A stretch of DNA of 5,124 bases from an uncultured Mucispirillum sp. Its GTDB lineage: Bacteria; Chrysiogenota; Deferribacteres; Deferribacterales; Mucispirillaceae. Where the stretch lies: positions 1 through 5,124 of the forward strand of contig CALADT010000114.1 of the NCBI GenBank assembly GCA_937890655.1, read 5' to 3'. The notes beneath the pieces were generated by a model. It searched no databases. It had not been told where the DNA came from and saw only the letters and a list, made by a program, of their open reading frames with translations. Of the stretch, positions 1 to 5,124 are shown in pieces. The position numbers and the translations under genes are program-made. Position 1 is the stretch's first letter, and each line of letters starts with the position of its first letter.

Positions 1-1359
1 ATTAAACGTAAAGCTTTTCATAGCAATTCTTATCAAGATATTCAAGCTACTATTAATATCCTTGAAACAGATAATAAAGTTCTATATGATATTATAAAAA
101 ATACAGGAGATATATATAAGAAAAAAGAAGCACGAATACAGTATAATATACCATCAAAATATAATCTATACAGTAATTATGATAAAAAATTAAAACAATT
201 ACAATTTAAATATAATAACAATGAATTAATTAATATGGTTGATATGTTTACTAGTGAACAATTAATGATACTCTTTCAAAATAATAAGTATTTTAATATC
301 TCACTATACGTTATACCTGATACAAGATTAAATAAAAAAGAAATGATAAGAACATATAATGAAACATATAATAAGTTAAAACAAAAATACCCCTATACTC
401 ATCACTCTGTATTAATTGATGAAACAAGTGATACAATTTTAGAATGGTACAATATTGTAAAAGGAAATGACATTGTTTTTTATCCATCTTTATATGATAT
501 TTCTTTTTCTTTATATAATCCATACTATGCTGTCCAAGAAAATATATTATCAGTTTTCATTAATACTAATGAATGTGTAACTGTAACAAATAATAAAATT
601 TATGGAATAGATAATCTTAATAATTTTTGGAAACTTTTTATAGATAATTCAATAACATATACAGAATATAAAATCTATGGGCAATGTGAAGCTTCAAATG
701 CTGTTGTTGTAGGAAATGCCAAAATGGATCAATTAGATAATTATATGAAAGATGCAAGACCAAGTAATCAAAAAACTATTATAATTGCAATAAATAATTA
801 TGAAAGTGATGACCAAAAATATACCTCATCTAACTTTGAAACATATGCAGAGTTATTATTAGAATTACCAATACGCTATCCTAATATTACTTTTATTTTT
901 AGACTAGATGCTGCCACATTAACAATATTAAAAAGGAAGAATAAATGGGGAGAAAATAAAGTTGATAACTATATAAATAAAATGAAATCATTTCCAAATG
1001 TAATATATAGTACAGAGAGTGATTATCTTAAAATTTTTGCTAATTCAGATGGTATTATTCAAGATAATCATTCTTTTTTAGTGGAATACTTTTATACGTT
1101 TAAACCTTGTTGTTATGTGCTAACATCTCCTAATGACATTAAAACTAAATTCAATTCTCTAGGAGTTAAATGTTTAGAACAGGTATATGTTGCATATAAT
1201 GAAGCACAAATAACTAAGTTTATCGAAGATGTTATAAGCAATAATAATGACCATATGAAAGAAAGTAGAATAGAATTTGCCAGAAAAGAAATTATAACTA
1301 ACTATACTAATGTTCATAGAAATATTTATCATACAATTTTAAGTTATTTCAATTCTTAG
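1..1359 (+). CDS. RgpF / CDP-glycerol glycerophosphotransferase-like protein, 3' part, transferase motifs lost (probable pseudoenzyme)
   Basis: The frame is open from base 1, so this is the last 452 codons of a gene that begins upstream. The first in-frame ATG (235) is internal, because residues before it (KRKA..., 2 onwards) already align with the paralogue at 1834-4077. Residues 1 to about 30 match the C-terminal end of that paralogue's RgpF-like region, and about 80-445 match its glycerophosphotransferase domain. The scaffold is well kept (ISLYVIPD, NPYYAVQ, YGQCEA, WGE.KVDNY, KMKSFPNV, FANSDGIIQD, SFLVEYFYTFKPCCY). The motifs expected for catalysis are changed: HINYG is FINTN (186-190), APHHS is AINNY (263-267), RPHP is RLDA (301-304), DSGS is DNHS (355-358). 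The first strand is also about six residues shorter. There is no stop or frameshift, so it looks like an expressed protein with a non-catalytic domain; early gene decay is the alternative. Probably cytoplasmic, membrane-associated; no signal peptide is visible in this fragment. Confidence 0.85.
   Translation: MKRKAFHSNSYQDIQATINILETDNKVLYDIIKNTGDIYKKKEARIQYNIPSKYNLYSNYDKKLKQLQFKYNNNELINMVDMFTSEQLMILFQNNKYFNISLYVIPDTRLNKKEMIRTYNETYNKLKQKYPYTHHSVLIDETSDTILEWYNIVKGNDIVFYPSLYDISFSLYNPYYAVQENILSVFINTNECVTVTNNKIYGIDNLNNFWKLFIDNSITYTEYKIYGQCEASNAVVVGNAKMDQLDNYMKDARPSNQKTIIIAINNYESDDQKYTSSNFETYAELLLELPIRYPNITFIFRLDAATLTILKRKNKWGENKVDNYINKMKSFPNVIYSTESDYLKIFANSDGIIQDNHSFLVEYFYTFKPCCYVLTSPNDIKTKFNSLGVKCLEQVYVAYNEAQITKFIEDVISNNNDHMKESRIEFARKEIITNYTNVHRNIYHTILSYFNS
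961..1140 (+). repeat. Direct DNA repeat, copy 1 (partner 3673-3852)
   Basis: Hand alignment at a constant offset of 2712 bases gives 162 of 180 identical positions, including exact runs of 25 bases (979-1003 and 1042-1066). It codes for the C-terminal half of the transferase domain. Outside this block the two genes diverge much more, especially around 780-915. Confidence 0.85.
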
Positions 1360-1378
1360 AATTATTTTAAAAACATAG

Positions 1379-1408
1379 TTTATACAATCATTAATTGGTT
1401 AGTATAAA
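1379..1408. repeat. Weak AT-rich inverted repeat in the 121-base spacer
   Basis: TTTATAC (1379-1385) and GTATAAA (1402-1408) are perfect reverse complements around a 16-base loop. A competing pairing of 1386-1395 with 1411-1420 matches at 9 of 10 positions. Both are almost pure A/T and there is no G/C stem followed by a T-run, so this is not a convincing terminator. Such pairings are common by chance at this base composition. Confidence 0.2.
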
Positions 1409-1440
1409 TAATTATTGATTTTAAATAGACTTACAATTAC

Positions 1441-1446
1441 TATAAT
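1441..1446 (+). promoter_or_regulatory. Possible -10 box upstream of the second gene
   Basis: A perfect TATAAT lies 25 bases before the ribosome binding site of the gene at 1481. The best -35-like hexamer is TTGATT (1415-1420), but the 20-base spacer is longer than the usual 17, and TATAAT-like words are frequent in this DNA. The spacer of 1360-1480 is the only gap in the window large enough for an internal promoter, which is the main reason to list it. Confidence 0.22.
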
Positions 1447-1470
1447 TATTTACTATTATATAAATAAATT

Positions 1471-1475
1471 AGAGG
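1471..1475 (+). promoter_or_regulatory. Ribosome binding site deciding the start of the second gene
   Basis: AGAGG lies 5 bases before ATG 1481 and 2 bases before ATG 1478. The spacing favours 1481 (or the adjacent 1478) over the upstream in-frame ATG at 1415, which has no such site and would add a low-complexity I/Y/T-rich leader absent from the third paralogue. Confidence 0.6.
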
Positions 1476-1480
1476 TTATG

Positions 1481-1819
1481 ATGTTAAAAATTAAACAATT
1501 ACTATTAAAAGTATATAGGAAAAATATAAATGATATTGATATAATCAGAAAATCAGATTTCTTTGATGCCAAATGGTATCTTGATACATATAAAGATGTT
1601 TTTCATGCAAACATTGATCCTGCCTTGCACTATTTTAAATATGGTTGGAAAGAAATGCGTAATCCTAGCCCTTTATTCAATACTAGACAATATCTTCAAG
1701 CAAATTTAGATGTTAAAAAGGCAAACATCAACCCTTTAGTACATTTTGAAAAATATTTAGTAAACTTGAATATAATAAAAATATATTATCAGATAAAACA
1801 AAAAAAGAATATGATATAA
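1481..1819 (+). CDS. N-terminal 'WY...NPDV' module protein, 5' half of a frameshifted RgpF/glycerophosphotransferase gene
   Basis: This reading frame gives 112 residues from ATG 1481, chosen for the AGAGG site; an adjacent ATG is at 1478. After a basic N-terminal helix, residues 25-92 form one copy of a module with the pattern FDAKWYL..Y.DV...IDP.LHY...GW.E.R.PSPLFNT..YL..N.DV....INPLVHFEKY. The same module occurs downstream at 1828-2034 and in the third paralogue at 4531-4767. After Tyr92 the similarity ends, and the frame runs through a nondescript I/K/Y-rich tail to TAA at 1817-1819. The neighbouring frame, open from 1750, continues as the next module and the enzymatic domains. It is therefore best read as the 5' part of one gene of about 865 codons ending at 4077, broken by a one-base frame change. 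Whether the short protein is made and used alone cannot be seen. The function of the module is unknown; it recurs at the N-termini of glycan-synthesis proteins here, so a scaffold or acceptor-binding role is a guess. Confidence 0.7.
   Translation: MLKIKQLLLKVYRKNINDIDIIRKSDFFDAKWYLDTYKDVFHANIDPALHYFKYGWKEMRNPSPLFNTRQYLQANLDVKKANINPLVHFEKYLVNLNIIKIYYQIKQKKNMI
1553..1756 (+). repeat. 'WY...NPDV' protein module, copy A
   Basis: First of two module copies encoded in the second gene. Key residues: FD..WY, DP.LHY, GW.E.R.PS, F.T..YL, N.DV, NPLVHFEKY. Within the module, two half-repeats are suggested because the FD..WYL..Y.DV / DP.LHY pattern recurs as F.T..YL..N.DV / NPLVHFE. Confidence 0.6.
1750..1819 (+). 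other. Frameshift region joining the two halves of the second gene; contains an A_AAA_AAG heptamer
   Basis: The 5' frame stops at 1817-1819 and the 3' frame is open only after TGA at 1747-1749, so the switch (equivalent to -1, or one missing base) must occur here. The 3' frame reads SKLEYNKNILSDK...EYDIIENS in this stretch, a plausible charged linker. Its IIENS.MFD..WY aligns with IIRKS.FFD..WY of copy A although it precedes the first ATG of that frame. The heptamer A_AAA_AAG sits at 1801-1807 in the correct phase for -1 slippage, 9 bases before the zero-frame stop. No Shine-Dalgarno-like stimulator or strong downstream hairpin is seen. A single-base deletion near 1750-1762 or a sequencing error is at least as likely. 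Confidence 0.75.
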
Positions 1820-1827
1820 TAGAAAAT

Positions 1828-2034
1828 TCACTTATGTTTGATCGTGCATGGTATAAAAGATATTTTTATTTTTGTTCAGATCCAATAATGGATTATTATA
1901 GAAACTATGCAAACAGAAACCCATCAAACTTCTTTTATACCAATGAATATCTACTTTTAAATCCAGATGTAGCAAAAAGTGGTATTCAACCATTAATTCA
2001 TTATGAATTATTTGGAAAATATGAAGGAAGGCCT
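1828..2034 (+). repeat. 'WY...NPDV' protein module, copy B
   Basis: Second module copy, in the 3' frame: FDRAWY, NPS.FFYTNEYL, LNPDV, QPLIHYELFGKYEGRP. It is closer to the single module of the third paralogue (TNEYL.LNPDV, PLVHYELYGKYENRPISL) than to copy A. That suggests copy A is the extra or older unit and copy B plus the RgpF domain is the conserved core. Confidence 0.65.
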
Positions 2035-4077
2035 ATTTCTTTAGTTGATAAACAAGATAAGTTGCTACCTAACACAATTAAGATAACAAAGGAATTAACC
2101 GAACGAAAAAAGTATAATAATAAAATTATTTCTGTATTTGCCATATACTCTAGCAAGTGTAAAATAGAAGAATATGTTTTATATTTACTTAAAGGTTTAA
2201 ATGAAATTAGTGATTATGTGTTAATAGTGTCAGATAATTATATATATGAAGAAGAGCTTAATAAATTAGATGGTTTATGTAATGTATATATTTTTGATAG
2301 ACATGGCGAATACGATTTTGGTTCCTATAAAAAAGGATATAATTACTTAATAGAAAATAATATACTAGATAACAATGATAGTTTACTATTTATCAATGAT
2401 TCTAATTATGGGCCAATATATCCATTTGAAAATATCATAGAAGATTATAAAAACAAAAATTGTGATTTTTATGGCTTATCAGTAGGAAGAGAAGGTAAAA
2501 AACTATATATACAAAGCTTTTTTTATATATTTAAATCTAGTATATTTATGAGTGAATGTTTTAAAACATATATGAATAATATCAAAAAAGAATTAAGTTT
2601 TATTAATGTAATTTTAAACTATGAGTTTACTCTTACATCTTATTTACTATCTCAAGGTTATAAATATTCATCATTTATAGATTTTAAAGACTTTAATAAT
2701 GTAGAAATGGAAAATTTTGTTCCATCATTATATCCATATACTATTGTAAAGAAGTATCAATATCCTCTGTTAAAGCGTAAAGCTGTTATGCGTAATCAGA
2801 CTTATGAAGATATATATAAAACTTTATCAATTATTGAACGTGATAATCCAGAAATATATGAGAATTATAATAACAAATTAAAAATAATTAGAGAAAAATA
2901 TAAAAATAATGAGCCTATATCAATAGTGTTCTTAGTAAATATGACAAGTATGTTTCCTGCTGAATCGTTAATGAAGATATTAACTAATAATGATAAATTT
3001 CGTATTTCTTTATATGTTATACCAGATATTAGATTTGGTGATAAAGAAATGTTTAGAATTTACAATGACACATATAATGAATTAAAAAATAAATATCCAT
3101 ATATTAAACATTCTATACATATAAATAAGGCTAATAATATAATTTTAGATTGGTATGATGTGATAAATGAAGCAGATATTGTTTGTTATCCTTCACCTTA
3201 TATTGTTTCCTATTCATTATATAATCCTTACTATGCCGTTCAAAAAAATATATTATCAATACATATAAACTATGGTTTTTTTAGATCAAAATATGATAGA
3301 ATAATTTATAATATGGATAATTATAATAATTTTTGGAAAGTATTTTTAGAAACAGAAATCAACTTTAATGAATATAAGATTTATGGACAATGTGAAGCTA
3401 CAAATTCTATTATTGTAGGCTATGCAAAAATGGATAAATTAAGTGATTATATAAAAAATGAAAAACCAAGAGATCGAAAACGCATAGTAATTGCACCACA
3501 TCATAGTGTTGATGGTGGAGCAAATCAATCATTATCTTTGTCTAACTTCGAAAGATATGCTACTCTATTTTTAGAACTACCACAAAAATATCCTGATATT
3601 GATTTTGTTTTTAGACCACACCCTGTTTTATTTACTGTTTTAAGAAAAAGTAATAAATGGGGAGATGAAAAAGTTGATAACTATCTCAACAAAATGAAAT
3701 CATTTCCAAATGTAACATACAGCACAGAGGGTGATTATCTTGAAATTTTTGCCAATTCAGATGGTATTATTCAAGATAGTGGTTCTTTTTTAGTGGAGTA
3801 TTTTTATACTTTTAAACCTTGTTGTTATATGCTAAAATCTCCTAATGATATTAGCGATAAATTTAATGAACTAGGAGTTAAGTGTTTGGAACATGTATAT
3901 ATTGCATATGATGAAAAACAAATAACTAATTTCATAGAAAATGTTATAAATAATAATGACTATATGAAAGAAGATAGAATTAAATTTGCTAAAAAAGAAA
4001 TTATGATAAACTATCCAAATGTTAGTAAAAAAATATATGATTACTTAATTGAAGTGTTGGAGGGAAAAAATGACTAG
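1834..4077 (+). CDS. Bifunctional RgpF-like glycosyltransferase / CDP-glycerol glycerophosphotransferase, 3' part of the frameshifted gene
   Basis: From ATG 1834 the frame gives 747 residues, but module homology extends upstream of this ATG, no ribosome binding site precedes it, and no other ATG lies between 1750 and 1834; it is the continuation of the gene started at 1481. Domain order (numbered from 1834): module copy B (about 1-67); RgpF-like domain about 97-335 (RHGEYDFGSYKKGY at 157-169, LLFINDSNYGPIYP at 184-197); glycerophosphotransferase domain about 362-735. The latter has HINYG (477-481), APHHS (554-558), FRPHP (593-597) and QDSGSF.VEY (from 647), the conserved motifs of the capsule-type CDP-glycerol transferase family. 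The family transfers glycerol-phosphate from CDP-glycerol to a glycan acceptor at the cytoplasmic membrane face. The RgpF family is tied to rhamnose-containing glycan assembly; the sugar used here is unknown. The last 8 bases overlap tagD, consistent with a shared pathway. Confidence 0.85.
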   Translation: MFDRAWYKRYFYFCSDPIMDYYRNYANRNPSNFFYTNEYLLLNPDVAKSGIQPLIHYELFGKYEGRPISLVDKQDKLLPNTIKITKELTERKKYNNKIISVFAIYSSKCKIEEYVLYLLKGLNEISDYVLIVSDNYIYEEELNKLDGLCNVYIFDRHGEYDFGSYKKGYNYLIENNILDNNDSLLFINDSNYGPIYPFENIIEDYKNKNCDFYGLSVGREGKKLYIQSFFYIFKSSIFMSECFKTYMNNIKKELSFINVILNYEFTLTSYLLSQGYKYSSFIDFKDFNNVEMENFVPSLYPYTIVKKYQYPLLKRKAVMRNQTYEDIYKTLSIIERDNPEIYENYNNKLKIIREKYKNNEPISIVFLVNMTSMFPAESLMKILTNNDKFRISLYVIPDIRFGDKEMFRIYNDTYNELKNKYPYIKHSIHINKANNIILDWYDVINEADIVCYPSPYIVSYSLYNPYYAVQKNILSIHINYGFFRSKYDRIIYNMDNYNNFWKVFLETEINFNEYKIYGQCEATNSIIVGYAKMDKLSDYIKNEKPRDRKRIVIAPHHSVDGGANQSLSLSNFERYATLFLELPQKYPDIDFVFRPHPVLFTVLRKSNKWGDEKVDNYLNKMKSFPNVTYSTEGDYLEIFANSDGIIQDSGSFLVEYFYTFKPCCYMLKSPNDISDKFNELGVKCLEHVYIAYDEKQITNFIENVINNNDYMKEDRIKFAKKEIMINYPNVSKKIYDYLIEVLEGKND
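3673..3852 (+). repeat. Direct DNA repeat, copy 2 (partner 961-1140)
   Basis: Counterpart of the repeat in the first gene, about 90% identical by hand count. Identity this high between otherwise diverged paralogues fits a recent partial duplication or gene conversion. Confidence 0.85.
4059..4064 (+). promoter_or_regulatory. Ribosome binding site of tagD
   Basis: GGAGGG lies 5 bases before ATG 4070, inside the 3' end of the preceding gene. It fixes the tagD start at 4070 rather than the in-frame ATG at 4049, which would add seven residues not expected for the family. Confidence 0.85.
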
Positions 4078-4462
4078 AGTAATTACTTATGGCACTTATG
4101 ATGTTCTACATTATGGGCATATTAATCTTTTAAAAAGAGCTAAAGCTTTAGGGGACTATCTAATAGTTGTCTTATCAAGCGATGAGTTTAATAAAGTAAA
4201 AAATAAACAATCTTTTTACACTTATGAACAGCGTAAAATGATATTAGAAGCTTGTAGATATGTAGATTTAGTAATTCCAGAATATAACTGGGAACAAAAA
4301 ATTGATGATGTTAAAACATATAAAGCAGATATCTTTGTAATGGGAGATGATTGGGAAGGAAAATTTGATTTTCTAAAAGAATACTGTGAAGTTATTTATT
4401 TACCTAGAACACCAGATGTTTCATCTACTAATACAAAAAAATATTTAAAAGAAAACAAATAA
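4070..4462 (+). CDS. tagD: Glycerol-3-phosphate cytidylyltransferase (TagD/TarD type)
   Basis: The 130-residue product matches the usual family size (Bacillus subtilis TagD is 129). It catalyses CTP + sn-glycerol-3-phosphate to CDP-glycerol + diphosphate in the cytoplasm, supplying the donor for the glycerophosphotransferase domains encoded on either side. Visible signatures: GTYDVLHYGH (8-17) with the paired histidines 14 and 17 of the nucleotidyltransferase HxGH motif; YEQRK (52-56); RYVDLVIPE (63-71); NWEQK; VMGDDWEGKFDFL (90-102); LPRT (111-114). The C-terminal signature usually written RTEGISTT reads RTPDVSST (113-120); Arg113 and Thr114 are kept. The start at 4070 has a strong GGAGGG site. 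The gene overlaps the upstream gene by 8 bases and its stop overlaps the next start by one base, so translation is probably coupled through all three. Glycerol-phosphate is the expected substrate by similarity; a related polyol-phosphate cannot be excluded. Confidence 0.95.
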   Translation: MTRVITYGTYDVLHYGHINLLKRAKALGDYLIVVLSSDEFNKVKNKQSFYTYEQRKMILEACRYVDLVIPEYNWEQKIDDVKTYKADIFVMGDDWEGKFDFLKEYCEVIYLPRTPDVSSTNTKKYLKENK

Positions 4463-5124
4463 TGAGTTTTTTAAATAGTATTAAGCTCATAAAAAATAAT
4501 ATTGTTAATACTATCATAGTAGCACGGTCAAGCTACTTTGATTATAAATGGTACATGAATAAACATGAAAAAACATGGTTTCTAAAAACTGTTTATAGAA
4601 AATACTATGCTGCTTTACATTATGTTATTAGGGGTAGTAAAGCAGAAATTAAACCATCAAAAATATTTTATACAAATGAATATTTAATTTTAAACCCTGA
4701 TGTTAAACTTAATAATTTTAATCCATTAGTCCATTATGAACTTTATGGTAAATATGAAAATAGACCAATTTCTTTAGCAGATATAAAACAATATAATGTG
4801 CCTAAAGGTTCTATTAGCATTGCAAAAAATTTCAATAATAGAAAAACTATTAATAAAAAAATAGTTACAGTTTTTGCATTTTTTTCAGGTAATTCAAAAT
4901 TACATGAATATCAGATGTATTTACTGAAACATTTAAATAAAATAAGTGATTATATTGTTATAGTTGGTGATAATACAATATATGAAACAGAATTAGAAAA
5001 AATAGAAAATTTATGTAATACTATTATTTGTAATAGACATGGTGAGTATGACTTTGGTTCTTATAAAATTGGGTATAACTACTTAATAGAAAATAATATT
5101 TTAAATAATGATGATGATTTATTA
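4462..5124 (+). CDS. Third RgpF-containing paralogue, 5' part (runs off the window)
   Basis: The frame is open from ATG 4462 to the window edge, 221 codons without a stop. The start overlaps the tagD stop (TAATG), and no clear Shine-Dalgarno precedes it, so translation probably depends on ribosomes finishing tagD. The next in-frame ATG (4555) would cut into the conserved module. Residues 24-102 are one 'WY...NPDV' module (YFDYKWY, FYTNEYL.LNPDV, NPLVHYELYGKYENRP). From about 133 an RgpF-like domain begins (KIVTVFAFFSG, ISDYIVIVGDN, RHGEYDFGSYKIGYNYLIENNIL), closely following the second gene's domain at its residues 97-178. By analogy a glycerophosphotransferase domain may follow, but that lies outside the window. 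It differs from the second gene in having one module rather than two. Likely a cytoplasmic or peripheral-membrane glycan assembly enzyme; the sugar specificity is unknown. Confidence 0.9.
   Translation, partial: MSFLNSIKLIKNNIVNTIIVARSSYFDYKWYMNKHEKTWFLKTVYRKYYAALHYVIRGSKAEIKPSKIFYTNEYLILNPDVKLNNFNPLVHYELYGKYENRPISLADIKQYNVPKGSISIAKNFNNRKTINKKIVTVFAFFSGNSKLHEYQMYLLKHLNKISDYIVIVGDNTIYETELEKIENLCNTIICNRHGEYDFGSYKIGYNYLIENNILNNDDDLL
4531..4767 (+). repeat. 'WY...NPDV' protein module, third-gene copy
   Basis: Single module copy of the third paralogue. It carries an expanded first half (about ten extra residues between WYM and ALHY) compared with copies A and B. The second half is nearly the same as copy B (TNEYL, LNPDV, HYEL.GKYE.RPISL). 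Confidence 0.6.

Noticed and set aside
235..237. ATG 235 as the start of the first gene
   Set aside because: The frame is open back to base 1, and the upstream residues align with the RgpF end of the paralogue, so the gene begins outside the window.
311..523. Minus-strand open frame of 70 codons
   Set aside because: It is a shadow of the conserved coding sequence on the + strand. Its product is a low-complexity I/Y/L/H-rich string with no ribosome binding site.
1350..1362. AATTCT-T-AGAATT palindrome at the end of the first gene as a terminator
   Set aside because: There is only a one-base centre, an AT-only-like stem and no T-run, so it cannot form a usable terminator hairpin.
1415..1477. 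ATG 1415 as the start of the second gene
   Set aside because: No ribosome binding site precedes it, and the extra residues are low-complexity with no counterpart in the third paralogue; AGAGG at 1471-1475 supports 1481 or 1478.
1800..1806. A7 tract as a dedicated phase-variation switch
   Set aside because: Seven-base A or T runs recur elsewhere in the coding DNA (for example 3242-3248, 4027-4033, 2518-2524), so this length alone is not a sign of a contingency locus.
4049..4069. ATG 4049 as the tagD start
   Set aside because: It would place the strong GGAGGG site inside the coding region and add seven residues not expected for TagD; 4070 gives the standard length.

Overview
The window is a very A+T-rich piece (roughly a quarter G+C by eye) of a bacterial surface-polysaccharide locus. 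All genes lie on the + strand and are tightly packed. The sequence alone does not fix the organism. The base composition, A/T-ending codons and GGAGG-type ribosome binding sites fit a low-GC host-associated lineage (Fusobacteria, Brachyspira, Campylobacterota or Clostridia are all possible). No rRNA, tRNA, mobile element or CRISPR array is visible.

Layout: (1) 1-1359 is the 3' part of a large gene entering from the left. It carries the end of an RgpF-like (rhamnan synthesis F) domain and a CDP-glycerol glycerophosphotransferase-like domain whose signature motifs have all been replaced. (2) 1360-1480 is a 121-base AT-rich spacer. (3) 1481-4077 is a second, paralogous gene with two N-terminal 'WY...NPDV' modules, an RgpF domain and a glycerophosphotransferase domain with intact motifs. 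It is split by a frameshift between the two modules, within 1750-1819. (4) 4070-4462 is tagD, a glycerol-3-phosphate cytidylyltransferase, overlapping the preceding gene by 8 bases. (5) 4462-5124 is the 5' part of a third paralogue (module plus start of RgpF domain), overlapping tagD by one base and running off the right edge.

Working model: TagD makes CDP-glycerol. The modular RgpF-glycerophosphotransferase proteins use it, together with a sugar donor, to build or decorate a glycerol-phosphate-containing capsule or teichoic-acid-like glycan. Bifunctional capsule polymerases with a TagF-like domain are a known precedent for this kind of fusion. The most unusual points are the family of tandem paralogues around one tagD, the first paralogue whose transferase domain looks catalytically dead although its scaffold is preserved (about 90% DNA identity to the intact copy over one 180-base stretch), and the frameshift at a module boundary next to a classic A_AAA_AAG slippery heptamer.
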